A stretch of 64,000 nt of DNA. Source: JBJXHN01 sp046233135 (GTDB lineage Bacteria; Pseudomonadota; Alphaproteobacteria; Rhodospirillales; Rhodospirillaceae). Location of the stretch: assembly GCA_046233135.1 (NCBI GenBank), contig JBJXHN010000001.1:806001-870000 (forward strand), in the 5' to 3' direction. The number at the start of each line of letters is the position of its first letter. The first letter of the stretch is position 1. A model generated the notes under the pieces. It saw only the letters and a program-made list of their open reading frames with translations. It did not search any database and was not told the DNA's origin. Of this stretch, positions 23,749 to 33,324 are shown one piece after another. The position numbers were made by a program, and so were the translations under genes.

Positions 23749-26700
23749 CAATTCGCCCCATCGTTCGGGGTATCTGGAGATCCACCATCACCGCCCTGCC
23801 CTCCCTGTTGGGTGCCGGGGTCCCCGGACGACCACGGCTTCTTCGGCCCGACGCCCGCCCAATAGATATCATCATGATCGGAGTGGTCTGGATCGGCACG
23901 ATCTTCATCCTCGCTGGAGGCCATGTCGTTCCGGCAGCTCGGGCAGATCTTCTTCCCACCCTTGCTTTCTTCGCTTGGCGAAAAGTAAAACCCGGTCGCT
24001 CCCGAGCATGCGTGGCAATGTTCCACTTTTCTCCGGCATCGCGGACATTCCTGCGGCAGGTGACGCTCAGCATCCTGGGGAACAGGCAACGGATAGCCGC
24101 AATGGAAGCACTCGAAGAAATGCTCCAAGGTATTCTGGTACATGGAGAATTGGCCAACCGGATAGGGATCTCTCCTCGCCCACTCCCAGCAATTGGTCTC
24201 TTCATTGAAAATCGCGGGGAAAACGCGATGGTCGTTTTTCTTGTCCTTGCGCTTGGAATGCGGCAATTCGGACGCGAGACGACTGTCCCTCAGCAAGCCT
24301 TCAAAGCTGCCCTCCCGTCCCCGCTCATAGGCCCGTTCGTTGTCGCGAGGCCCATTCCAGAACTGGCCCTGCAAAATGGGTGGGATAACCAAAGGCCCCT
24401 CTTCCCAGTGCTCCGTTCCAGGAACAATCAATTCCAAATCATCGGATTGTCGGCTGACATCCATATAGCGACGGAAGCCCCGCCGATATTCATCCATGCA
24501 ACGGGGGCAGGCCAGTTCATCACCGCTAATCTCAAAGTCACCCTCGCCATGCTTCTGGCAGGACCAGCCGTTTCCAAAGCCCGAGGGGCGTACGATGGCT
24601 TCATCGAAACCTATGTCCGGGAACCGGTCAGCACCAAGCAAAACATGGTAAAGCTGTCTGTGATTCTCAGATATCTCTTTGTAAAAGCGATGATATTTCT
24701 CAATACGTGCGATCTGATATCCCGCGTTATACCGTACTTCATTGACGATAACCGGCTGCCTGGAGCGATAGGAAGCAATGATCGGCTCAGATTGCAACTC
24801 CATCCGCACGGCCCGCCGGATTACCTTCTTGGATCCGACCTCGACGTTCAGGTTATTCTTGCCGATATATGGCAGCGCCACGGTCACATGATGCGCGGCG
24901 AGTTCCCCTGGGGAGCGGCTCGTCACAAAGGTCCTGACCTCGCACTTCGCCGCAGCCTCACGAATACCCGCTTCCCCCCCCAAACGGGACAATTCGAACT
25001 CCGGCTGCCGCAGGCAGACATCAATGAATATTTGACATAACTCGGCGAAATCCCGGGCGACATCAAGAACCTCATGGGCACTAAAATTAATCGAAGAAAT
25101 CTGGTTCTTTACATTACCAATACCAATCGTGCTCAATACTTTCGCGATTGCTGACACAAGATGCCGCGGGTCGTCTTTGTTGAAATCCCGATCGAAGAAT
25201 TTATCTGTCAGCCCCCGGATGATGTCTTCAGGCGTCATATACGAAGCATAACTCCGGAAAGACGCGTTGCTTAATGCGTCGGAAATGTCGTGAACGATGA
25301 GTTCCTTCTTCTCACGGAACATGGATCCATGCTCGTTCTCTGGATCATCGATGATGCGCAATTCCTCAATCAGTCGATAAATTGGCTCGATAATCACATA
25401 GAATCTCGAAACCTCTTCCGGAGAATAGGTGACATCATATCGAGCGTACACTTCCTTCAATACACTCTTATAGTTACTCAGAACTTCGACAGCAACGCGT
25501 TCATTTTTTTCAGACTCTCTAAGAACCTGCTCAACCCGCCACCCCAGAGTACTCTTCAGAAGTTCCGTCATGAATGTATCAACGGCACGCTCCCGAACAG
25601 TAGATTTCATTTGGTCAGAGGTTTCCTTCACCTCGCTTCCAAGTATTACCTTTCTTATTTCAGCATCTATATGCGTCGCTATGCTACGAATATCCTTCCT
25701 TAACGGACCAGGAGCAGCAAACTTTCTTAATTTACTTGCGTACTCTTTTTTATCTCCATAATATGCGTCGAACGTCACTCTTTGCTTGTAAAATTCGTCA
25801 GGCGCTTCTATTGAAACAAAGCAGTCTTTCAGACTAGCTACACTAGACACATCTTCGTCCGGGTCAAGACGCCTGGCTCTTTTCTCAACATCTGCCCTAA
25901 AATCTCGCAGTCGATTATAAACCTCCTTCGACAAAAAGGATTTCTCGGCCTGCATGCGATGAAGAGTCACATCCAGAAACTGGAAAACGTCTTTTAGCGC
26001 ATCCTCCACGATCAGCTTTTTAAATATTTCACAGAATACCAGTGATGATTTCACTGCAGAATCCGCTTTGAGCTTGGCGTGGCTTTCCTCATCCTCTTTT
26101 TCTATCAATTGGATCCATTTTTTTATGACACCGAATATCTCTGCCCCTAGCCTTAACTCAAGCCCCTTGAGCAACTTTTCGTGATCGATACTTCTCTCCA
26201 TGCCCCTTAAAAAATCGTCATCCTTCCCCTCTGCCATATTTTTAACCGGACGAAGGAAGTCTTCAAGAGATTGCCGCCACACATCTCTATACTGCCCTTC
26301 TTCGGTAGAAGAGCTTTCCCAATTGCCAAGAAGGAAGGTTCTCAGTTGCTCGATTCCGGTCAAAGCAACCGGCAGACGCTCATGAAGCTCCAACCTTTGA
26401 AGCGGGTCGAGGATGCAATCCTTACCCGCCACCAGAAACAGCGTACAAGCCAAATGCCCCGTACCTTGGGGTAAAAGCGGCCAGGCCCGCGCAGCATGAT
26501 AGACACGCCGCGTATCGGCGCTCCCCCGGGCATGACCGACAAGCCGGTTTTGCTTGTTTTTATTTACCGAAGTGATATCGCGGCGGTTCAAAGCAAGAGC
26601 GACATCAACCATCGCCCTGGACGCAGCATATATTTCCGCGTCGCGCCTTAGGTCCGGATCGACCTCTCCGTCCACCAGCATGGCCGTGTCGTCGAAGAGA

Positions 26701-27626
26701 TATACATCTTCGAAAATCGGCGGATCACCCCTTTGGATGACAACTCTATTGTTTTCTCCTCCCATGCGATAGTTAAGCCGAATGGGCTCCACGTTCTGAG
26801 GGCGCGCAAGAATGGACAGTTCTTTCAACGCGGCATAGCAATTCGGCCAGATGCGATCGAGATCGCTTGCCGCAGAGAAGATTTCGGGAAGAAGGAAGAA
26901 CCCTGACAAGGACGCCTTCGGGGCAAGCAGCCGGCGCAGCATGATCGCGACATCCAGGAACATCCCGGATCCCGTCCCCCCCGCGAGAGAAGAAAACAGG
27001 GCGATACGCAGCCCATATCCCCCCTGGTTATAGCCTATGTCGCGAAGCGCTTGTCCAAGGGAGGCATATATCGTCTCCATCCCGCACAGAAATCCGATCC
27101 GCCCCAAGGAGCGGAGCTGCCCCGCGCCCTGCGTCACCTCCTCGCCGGCCGCGAGGAGGGTGTCGTACTGGCGCTCTGAAATCGCCAGGAATTCACTGAT
27201 CAACTTTGCCGCGTCATAAGCATCTCCGACCGCTGGGGGGCGGTTTTCGTCAGAGTGACGCTGCATTTTCTTGGCCATCATGATGGCCTCGTCCATATCA
27301 TTGCGCTGAATTGACACCAGGTGATCGATTGGCGGATAGCTGCGCAGCGCCGCCTTGTCCATCCCCACCCGAATGGCTTGAGGAAAGGCGGCCGGCTTTA
27401 CCTGAATTTCCTTGAATTCATCAGAATCCGTATCAATGCCGACGGCGACCACATGCCGTCGCTCCAAGCTCTCGGCAAGCGCTTCATCAATCGGGGGGAT
27501 CCCGGGTCCGGGCCTCTGCCCATACAAAAGCGCCGTCCGCACCGCGCGGATACCGCTCCCCCCCAGCCCGACGAGAAGGAGGCGTTCGTATTCGACCTTA
27601 TTTCCGTTGAACTCGGCGCCATCCAT
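23748..27626 (-). CDS. Giant tubulin/FtsZ-like GTPase with C-terminal zinc ribbons
   Basis: 1292 residues. The N-terminus has the tubulin-superfamily nucleotide-binding pattern: LLLVGLGGSGIRAVRTAL (residues 17-34, first Gly loop), VGIDTDSDE (62-70), and the tubulin signature SLAGGTGSGMFLDVA (213-227). This fits the 'Tubulin-like' Pfam family. A long central region (about 450-1000) is helical and charged. Zn-type cysteines follow, with a cluster of four CxxC pairs at 1173-1231 (CFHC, CPRC, CHAC, CPSC), and then an Asp/Gly/Pro-rich disordered tail. No membrane segment is seen. ATG 27626 overlaps the vWA stop (TGATG) and has GGGGAGG 10 bases upstream; an in-frame TTG lies three codons earlier. 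It probably forms GTP-dependent filaments working with the vWA membrane protein. Genome-context work has previously linked such tubulin homologues to vWA proteins in membrane remodelling (recalled). Confidence 0.82.
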   Translation of the reverse strand: MDGAEFNGNKVEYERLLLVGLGGSGIRAVRTALLYGQRPGPGIPPIDEALAESLERRHVVAVGIDTDSDEFKEIQVKPAAFPQAIRVGMDKAALRSYPPIDHLVSIQRNDMDEAIMMAKKMQRHSDENRPPAVGDAYDAAKLISEFLAISERQYDTLLAAGEEVTQGAGQLRSLGRIGFLCGMETIYASLGQALRDIGYNQGGYGLRIALFSSLAGGTGSGMFLDVAIMLRRLLAPKASLSGFFLLPEIFSAASDLDRIWPNCYAALKELSILARPQNVEPIRLNYRMGGENNRVVIQRGDPPIFEDVYLFDDTAMLVDGEVDPDLRRDAEIYAASRAMVDVALALNRRDITSVNKNKQNRLVGHARGSADTRRVYHAARAWPLLPQGTGHLACTLFLVAGKDCILDPLQRLELHERLPVALTGIEQLRTFLLGNWESSSTEEGQYRDVWRQSLEDFLRPVKNMAEGKDDDFLRGMERSIDHEKLLKGLELRLGAEIFGVIKKWIQLIEKEDEESHAKLKADSAVKSSLVFCEIFKKLIVEDALKDVFQFLDVTLHRMQAEKSFLSKEVYNRLRDFRADVEKRARRLDPDEDVSSVASLKDCFVSIEAPDEFYKQRVTFDAYYGDKKEYASKLRKFAAPGPLRKDIRSIATHIDAEIRKVILGSEVKETSDQMKSTVRERAVDTFMTELLKSTLGWRVEQVLRESEKNERVAVEVLSNYKSVLKEVYARYDVTYSPEEVSRFYVIIEPIYRLIEELRIIDDPENEHGSMFREKKELIVHDISDALSNASFRSYASYMTPEDIIRGLTDKFFDRDFNKDDPRHLVSAIAKVLSTIGIGNVKNQISSINFSAHEVLDVARDFAELCQIFIDVCLRQPEFELSRLGGEAGIREAAAKCEVRTFVTSRSPGELAAHHVTVALPYIGKNNLNVEVGSKKVIRRAVRMELQSEPIIASYRSRQPVIVNEVRYNAGYQIARIEKYHRFYKEISENHRQLYHVLLGADRFPDIGFDEAIVRPSGFGNGWSCQKHGEGDFEISGDELACPRCMDEYRRGFRRYMDVSRQSDDLELIVPGTEHWEEGPLVIPPILQGQFWNGPRDNERAYERGREGSFEGLLRDSRLASELPHSKRKDKKNDHRVFPAIFNEETNCWEWARRDPYPVGQFSMYQNTLEHFFECFHCGYPLPVPQDAERHLPQECPRCRRKVEHCHACSGATGFYFSPSEESKGGKKICPSCRNDMASSEDEDRADPDHSDHDDIYWAGVGPKKPWSSGDPGTQQGGQGGDGGSPDTPNDGAN

Positions 27627-30600
27627 CACTGACAAGCCTCCCCACTTGAAATCTTGATATCATACGAGGGTGAACAGACATCCGGCGTCCTGAGAAACTC
27701 TCCGGAATTAAAGACAGCAATACCGATCGATAAGAACAAGAGCAGTATCCCAGCGAAACGGACCCGATTATACATAATCCTGTCAAAGCTCTGATAGGGA
27801 TACAGTCTATACTGGTCAATATCGAACCCTAAGGAGCTTAGAATCCTGGTCATTTTCTTGAAGAAAGGGGCAACCATGACGAAAAAGAAGCTGAAGAATA
27901 CGGCCGCTGAATTAATCATCACATCAACAATACCGGAGAATGCTGGATTTGCACCTGGATGCAGCTTGTATGCCATGCCGAGGAGAGATCCCAGCACAGG
28001 TGTCGCGGAAACGACAAAAGCGATCAGGAAACTCCTGTAATGCCGAACCTTCTTGAAAGCAAAAATACCACCAAAGAACACGACAAGAGACAAGGCTATG
28101 GCAAAATACATTATCTTTGCCATCCAGGTTGGATCATCGTCCCCTCTGACCTCAACCCTCTTCTTATCGGCTACTTTATCAGAGGTAGAGTAACGCAATA
28201 TTGCCTGCACATAGGACAGGGCGGACAGATCTTCGTCCGTAAGACCTATGGCGAAGTTCGTTGAAAAAGACCTCTGAGTCCCGCCCTCCTGCTGGACCGG
28301 AACTGTTTGATTTTTGTCAGATATGAAGTTGCCTTCTGATTTGGAAAGACCCAGCCTGAGGTCATAGCCATTAAGCTGCCCGGCAACTCTTTCTACCGTC
28401 ACTTGACCGGTGGCGACAGGCTGGTATTTTTTACTATCGAAACCGGAAATTGATCCAATTACGTTGTACAATGACTGCACTACGTAATCCAACTGACTCA
28501 CTTCGAATTTCTCGACAGAGATCTGAGGGGGGTCAGCTATGCCGTCGAACCTGGTGTCTCCGGAGCCTTGCCTGGTCTGCACGGAGAATTGAAATTCCAC
28601 AGCTTCAAGAAGGAACTGCTGCACCAGCTCGGAAAGATTCATTTCGACGGAACGGGCTTCGCCGGGCCGGAGCGAAAAGGGGGATGGCAGGCGCTCCTCT
28701 ATTTCCCCGCCGCGGGTCGTATAGAATCTCACACCATTGATCACATCCAGATAGGGTCCCGAATTCCGCAAGGAAAACCGCATCACCCGATCCAGCGCGT
28801 CATAGCCAATTCCGCCCGTTTGCCGGGGTGCTTCGCGGACGGATACCATCAGCCGCGTCCTGGGCAGCGGCGGAAGGCGCTCCCACCCCGAACAGTCCGC
28901 GCTGTTCGCGATCGGCACACACGCATAGAGGTAGTCTTGCGACAGAATTCTCGACGGCAGTTCCTGAAGCTGCATGGCTTCGGGCAGGCTTGCCGTAACC
29001 TGTTGCTCTCGACCGGATCTCAGTTGAATTGGTTGCTCGTTGAAATGTAATTCGAGCTTATCTCCTTCCACACGAACAGGACGATCCGGGGTATTCTTGC
29101 CGAAAATGAACATTCTTTTGACACTGTACGGCCCTTCGATGCGGACGTTCAGAGACAGGACGGCCTCGTCGTCACGCCATTCCTGATTGGAGATGAGGAC
29201 GACCGGCGCTTTCAGTCGGACCGAAATCGGTGCCGGGTCGGTTTCTTGCGCGAGATCATGATAAGAGAACAAGCGAAGCCGAAGATCACCAAGATCCTGC
29301 TCCGAATACCCCATTTGCGTGAGATTGATCCGGACCTTCCGCCCGCTGCGAATGCCCGGATAGAAATATGCGGAACCTGAGGAATCTTCATTGACGAATT
29401 CGAAGTTGACGTTCGCCCCGCGCCCTGCCTCGTTGCTATGCAGAACCCTCACTTCTTCAAGTCGTTGCAAACTTGTTCTGCTGTTGTGGTAGACAAGAAA
29501 CTCAAGAAGCTGATCATCTCCGGTGTCTGACCCGACAAGCTTCCACGAGTCATCATCGACCCTGAAGATCTCGGGGTCCCCCGCTTCAAAAGCAGGCACA
29601 GAGATTGGTCCGCTACAGATCGGCTCTTCCATGCCCGTCAGCAGATCGATTGTCAGGTTTCCCCGGGATTCGTAGCGCAGGTCGCGCATGTCCGGATCAT
29701 CGAAAGAGATCGCAACATCGGCTTGTTGGTTGCCCGCGCCACGCCGGGTCCAGCCATCGCTGCGCCATCCCTCGGGCTGCATCCGGGTGGTGATCCCATT
29801 GGACACCCGATAGCCTTCGATTGGCGGAAGGATTTCCGCGCCCAGGTTGTCGCGAACCCGCAGAATAAGGCGGCCGGATGTATTGGCCGGCAACGTCCAT
29901 TCATAGCTGGTCGGATCCCCTTCACTCGGGCAGACGACGCGCTGCGGGTCATCAAATCTCGGTACCACCTTTGCCCACGAATCCTGCTCATCGTCCGGGA
30001 TTCGCTCATCCACGGCATACACACGCAGATCCCTAGCCTCCCGTAGATGCCGGATTATTTCCCTATAGATTCCGATTTCTTTCAGAAACATATCGTCAAA
30101 CGACATAAGGTAACTTGCCGCATTCGCTTCGACAATGGACCTGTTTGATGGAATCGTTAACTTCCCCACTGATTCACCATTTTCATCTTCGAAGACCAAA
30201 GCCTCCAGATGTAGGTCAAAGTCGTTTTTATTTCTAATGGATACTTCCAGCTTCGGCTCATTGTCCTGACTGTTACGGAAATGCATAACAGCGGTCACCA
30301 CTTCGGGCTTGTTGACAGGCCCCGGTGGAGGGACGCTGGCCTCCAGCGTGTTGCTTCCGCTACTGGCGGGAAGGCGGGACGAGCGGACAGTGACGAAGAC
30401 TTTCAGGCGACCGTCCTTCAGTGCACCAAGCAAGGTGTTGGGGACGAGAACCTCCTGACGGACCGGGACTCCCCCTGCTTGGACCACGTTCAGGCCGCCA
30501 CTTTCGCGGCCGGCATTCGTTCCCGGGCTATTTTCGCCAATCATCACACTCGTGATGATCCAGGTATCCGATCCGTTATTGGTTAAGGTCAGAGGAAATT

Positions 30601-31975
30601 TGGCCGGCGCCCCGGGTGGCTGAACGGCCTTTTCCACGGACAGTTCCAAATCCATTTCGGAGTTCACAGGCCACGGAGATGCTTTCGTCACCTGCAAGGC
30701 GTCGTTGTTTGGTGAGTTGTATTCCAGAGAGACATCCAGGCTTGCCACCGACACCGGCGCAAGAAATGTCGCAAGAATTGGCCCGAACGGAAGGGAACTG
30801 TTCGCGGCAACCCGCAACTCGCCACCCGGGAAGGACGCCACATCCGCTTGCTGTCCCAGCGCTGATACCGATAGACCTTGGACGCGGGCAGGAAAGGCCG
30901 AGGGGTTTTCGATTTCTCCCCGGATCTCGAAGACGTTGTTCGAGATCGGCTTGATGTCCGCGCTGGCGATCCGGAGGCTTGGAGCTATGCGGGAGATCAT
31001 CTTTTCGATGAACTGCTGGCCAAACAGCGCCGCATCTTCAAATCGGAAGTGCTCGGCCCGGATCGCGCTTTCGAACATAGTGACGAATTGGCCACTGTTC
31101 GCGGTCTCTATGGCACAGCCGGCATAGTCTCCATTTGGATTGGAGAAATTCTCGGCGGTCAACTTGAGGTACAGGGTCGCGTAAAGGGGAGGATAAGTGG
31201 TCTCCTGCCCAATTTTCGCAACATTCTGGAGCTCCGTGGCCAGATCCTCTGGCAGAATTCCCTGGGCATAGACTTTTTGAAGGTCGCAGATACCTTTTCC
31301 GGCAAGAATATTTCCATTCGCGAGCAGCGCCCGGCGATCGCCCGTCTCGACCTCTTTAATTTCCGCCATATTGAATTGATCATGAAGGAAATCGCTGGCA
31401 ATCAGAACAATGGCCTGACGCCCACGATCCCCTGCGGCCACAATATCCTGGTTGGCCGCGATACTCTCCATCAAACAGATAAAGTTTGTCGCCTGATTCC
31501 CGGGATCCTGGCTGGCGTATTCGGACAGCGCCTCGTCGATCTGCCCTCTCTCTCCAGCCCCGAGACCTGAGGCCAGCACCTGAACATCATCGCTGCAGTC
31601 GTTGGCCAATTCACCGGCAGGGTTGTTTTCTCCGAAGCCATACAGGTAGAAGCGACCGCTGCCACTCAGCACCGTCCGGGAATCTCCGGGCGCCAACTTG
31701 CTGTCGATAGCCTGACGTATCATATCGGCCAACTGATCCGCCGGCCTTATACCATTGATACTTTTGTATGCGGATCCTGATTGATCCGCATAGACAAAAA
31801 GATCAATGGGAGGAATGCGCCCCACATCCACCGTCGATGCGCTTTGGGCACCGGCTCCGGACACGAAGGCCAGGAGGAGGAAGCACGCCAGGGCCGCGCG
31901 ACCGAGACCCCGCCGCACGGAATACATCATGCACGGGAGCACTGTGGGGAGTGACATGTCTTGCATGATCGTCAT
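27626..31975 (-). CDS. Giant secreted/membrane von Willebrand factor A domain protein
   Basis: 1449 residues from ATG 31975. A signal peptide is clear (VRRGLGRAALACFLLLAFVSGAGA, cleavage near residue 43). A vWA fold begins directly after it: IDLFVYADQSGSAYKS contains the MIDAS DxSxS motif (residues 64-68), and GRQAIVLIASDFLHD is a later strand. The long middle is rich in beta-strand, Ig-like segments (PLTLTNNGSDTWIITSVMI and others). Four C-terminal membrane helices lie at about 1288-1307, 1315-1335, 1348-1372 and 1405-1423. Most of the protein therefore faces the periplasm, anchored at the C-terminus near the cytoplasmic tubulin-like partner. ATGs at 31966 and 31957 are alternatives. An earlier start at 32071 is rejected because it lies upstream of the sigma-54 promoter candidate. 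Confidence 0.82.
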   Translation of the reverse strand: MTIMQDMSLPTVLPCMMYSVRRGLGRAALACFLLLAFVSGAGAQSASTVDVGRIPPIDLFVYADQSGSAYKSINGIRPADQLADMIRQAIDSKLAPGDSRTVLSGSGRFYLYGFGENNPAGELANDCSDDVQVLASGLGAGERGQIDEALSEYASQDPGNQATNFICLMESIAANQDIVAAGDRGRQAIVLIASDFLHDQFNMAEIKEVETGDRRALLANGNILAGKGICDLQKVYAQGILPEDLATELQNVAKIGQETTYPPLYATLYLKLTAENFSNPNGDYAGCAIETANSGQFVTMFESAIRAEHFRFEDAALFGQQFIEKMISRIAPSLRIASADIKPISNNVFEIRGEIENPSAFPARVQGLSVSALGQQADVASFPGGELRVAANSSLPFGPILATFLAPVSVASLDVSLEYNSPNNDALQVTKASPWPVNSEMDLELSVEKAVQPPGAPAKFPLTLTNNGSDTWIITSVMIGENSPGTNAGRESGGLNVVQAGGVPVRQEVLVPNTLLGALKDGRLKVFVTVRSSRLPASSGSNTLEASVPPPGPVNKPEVVTAVMHFRNSQDNEPKLEVSIRNKNDFDLHLEALVFEDENGESVGKLTIPSNRSIVEANAASYLMSFDDMFLKEIGIYREIIRHLREARDLRVYAVDERIPDDEQDSWAKVVPRFDDPQRVVCPSEGDPTSYEWTLPANTSGRLILRVRDNLGAEILPPIEGYRVSNGITTRMQPEGWRSDGWTRRGAGNQQADVAISFDDPDMRDLRYESRGNLTIDLLTGMEEPICSGPISVPAFEAGDPEIFRVDDDSWKLVGSDTGDDQLLEFLVYHNSRTSLQRLEEVRVLHSNEAGRGANVNFEFVNEDSSGSAYFYPGIRSGRKVRINLTQMGYSEQDLGDLRLRLFSYHDLAQETDPAPISVRLKAPVVLISNQEWRDDEAVLSLNVRIEGPYSVKRMFIFGKNTPDRPVRVEGDKLELHFNEQPIQLRSGREQQVTASLPEAMQLQELPSRILSQDYLYACVPIANSADCSGWERLPPLPRTRLMVSVREAPRQTGGIGYDALDRVMRFSLRNSGPYLDVINGVRFYTTRGGEIEERLPSPFSLRPGEARSVEMNLSELVQQFLLEAVEFQFSVQTRQGSGDTRFDGIADPPQISVEKFEVSQLDYVVQSLYNVIGSISGFDSKKYQPVATGQVTVERVAGQLNGYDLRLGLSKSEGNFISDKNQTVPVQQEGGTQRSFSTNFAIGLTDEDLSALSYVQAILRYSTSDKVADKKRVEVRGDDDPTWMAKIMYFAIALSLVVFFGGIFAFKKVRHYRSFLIAFVVSATPVLGSLLGMAYKLHPGANPAFSGIVDVMINSAAVFFSFFFVMVAPFFKKMTRILSSLGFDIDQYRLYPYQSFDRIMYNRVRFAGILLLFLSIGIAVFNSGEFLRTPDVCSPSYDIKISSGEACQ

Positions 31976-32010
31976 AGGCCTTCCACTGACACCAGATCCA
32001 GCCCTGACGT

Positions 32011-32027
32011 AGCACTTTACATGCCAA
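32011..32027 (-). promoter_or_regulatory. Sigma-54 (-24/-12) promoter candidate for the vWA/tubulin operon
   Basis: On the minus strand the sequence TTGGCATGTAAAGTGCT matches the sigma-54 consensus (TTGGCAC-N5-TTGCT type). The invariant GG (32025-32024) and GC (32013-32012) have the required 10-base spacing, and only two consensus positions differ. The predicted start is near 32000, about 25 bp before the vWA ATG. It lies in the gap directly downstream of a sigma-54 activator gene on the same strand, which is strong support. Confidence 0.72.
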
Positions 32028-32110
32028 ACCCCATCCGATTGTATTCCAATGATTCTATTCGAAATAGGCAATCAAAAACTGTCAACCTGAATGCGCTCCC
32101 CTATGGCAGG

Positions 32111-33121
32111 TTAACAGTCTCCTTCCTGGCTCCACCCATTCTTCTTCATCTGGTTGTAGATCGCCGTTCTGGAGAGTCCCGCAATTTTCGCCGCATGGGA
32201 TACATTCCAGTTTGCACACCGCAAGATCTCAAGAAGCAGCTGGCAATCGTGCTGCATGCGCTTGCGCAGCTCTTCGACCTGCGCGCCGGCGATATCCTGA
32301 TCGCTCAGAAGGTCGAAGATCTCCCACACGCCGATAGGCCCGGCCCGACGCGCCGGCGTGTAGCTGAGGGTTTGATATATGACACTCCGCAATGCACGCA
32401 GGTTTCCGGGCCACTGCAGCAGCGTCAAGAAGCGCACCGATCCGGCATCAAGCCGGCGATTTGGGCACAAAGAGGGGTATTCTTGAGAAAGTTCCCCTTC
32501 GAACTTTCTGACAAAGCGACCGATATCCGCCGGCCTTACTGCCAAAGGCGGTATTCTTATGCGGAATGTCGCCAAGCGATAGTATAGATCTTCGCGAAAC
32601 TGCCCGACCTTGATCAAGTCGGGAAGACACCGGTTAGAGGTCGCAATAATCCTCACGTTCACAGGATAAACGTTATTCGGTGCGCCGAGAGGGGACACCA
32701 ACTGTTGATCCAGGAAATTCAACAGACGGGCCTGCGATTCCATTGTCAGCGTGTCGATGTCATCAAGGACCAGGGTCCCCCCATCGCACCCTCGCAGCAG
32801 ACCGTCATCGCGGCGGTCCGCCCCGGTGTAGGCTCCTTTTTCATAGCCGAACAGTGTAGCGACAAAAGTGTTATCGTGAAAACTGCCGCATCCCCTTACC
32901 GCAAATGGTGAGTTGGCACGAGCAGAAGAAAAATGAATCCAATGCGCCAGAGTGGATTTTCCAGATCCCGTTTCTCCAAGGATCAGTAGAGGAACATCTT
33001 CTTTGGACAAACGCTCACAGCGCTCCCGTAACTCTGGCAAGCCGGCGAAATCCCAGAATTCTGACATCGACTGAGGTAAATATTCTGGAGAATGACAGTC
33101 TCGTAAACGAATATTGGCCAC
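32111..33121 (-). CDS. PspF-like sigma-54-dependent transcriptional activator (no sensor domain)
   Basis: 336 residues. The AAA+ domain starts almost at the N-terminus: Walker A GETGSGKS (49-56), the sigma-54 contact loop GAYTGA (96-101, the GAFTGA motif with Phe to Tyr), Walker B GGTLVLDDID (114-123), and the sensor/arginine-finger region FREDLYYRLATFRIRIPPL (175-193). A Fis-type helix-turn-helix closes the protein (NVSHAAKIAGLSRTAIYNQM). There is no N-terminal receiver, GAF or PAS domain, as in PspF, whose activity is set by a protein partner in trans. The start is GTG 33121 behind GGGGGAGGA; an internal ATG at 33067 is possible. It ends 84 bp before the sigma-54 element that it presumably activates. 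Confidence 0.9.
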   Translation of the reverse strand: MANIRLRDCHSPEYLPQSMSEFWDFAGLPELRERCERLSKEDVPLLILGETGSGKSTLAHWIHFSSARANSPFAVRGCGSFHDNTFVATLFGYEKGAYTGADRRDDGLLRGCDGGTLVLDDIDTLTMESQARLLNFLDQQLVSPLGAPNNVYPVNVRIIATSNRCLPDLIKVGQFREDLYYRLATFRIRIPPLAVRPADIGRFVRKFEGELSQEYPSLCPNRRLDAGSVRFLTLLQWPGNLRALRSVIYQTLSYTPARRAGPIGVWEIFDLLSDQDIAGAQVEELRKRMQHDCQLLLEILRCANWNVSHAAKIAGLSRTAIYNQMKKNGWSQEGDC

Positions 33122-33202
33122 GACTCATCCTCCCCCTGTTTTCCCTTACCCCAACCCGGGAAGATATCATCGCCTTTATGATATGTGGAGAAAATAAATC
33201 CG

Positions 33203-33249
33203 AAAGTTGTAACTAGTTTTTGCAAACTTTATAGTAGCGCTACAACTTT
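33203..33249. promoter_or_regulatory. Inverted repeat upstream of the sigma-54 activator gene
   Basis: AAAGTTGTA (33203-33211) and TACAACTTT (33241-33249) are exact complements 29 bp apart, and the second arm adjoins a 10-bp palindrome GTAGCGCTAC (33234-33243). The pair lies 82-128 bp upstream of the GTG start in an A+T-rich gap. It looks like an operator or activator site for control of the activator gene. The rest of 33122-33324 has no gene. Confidence 0.5.
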
Positions 33250-33324
33250 AGAGGATTTCAGTTTGGGAATATTGGTGGCACTTTGCTGGATCATCTGATT
33301 GTGTCAGTGCACGACACCCGCGCC

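Noticed and set aside
31976..32071. Longer N-terminus of the vWA protein
   Set aside because: It would start upstream of the predicted sigma-54 transcription start and adds 32 residues before an otherwise normal signal peptide.
33270..33296. TGGCAC followed closely by TTTGC as a second sigma-54 promoter
   Set aside because: The spacing between GG and GC is far too short for a -24/-12 element.
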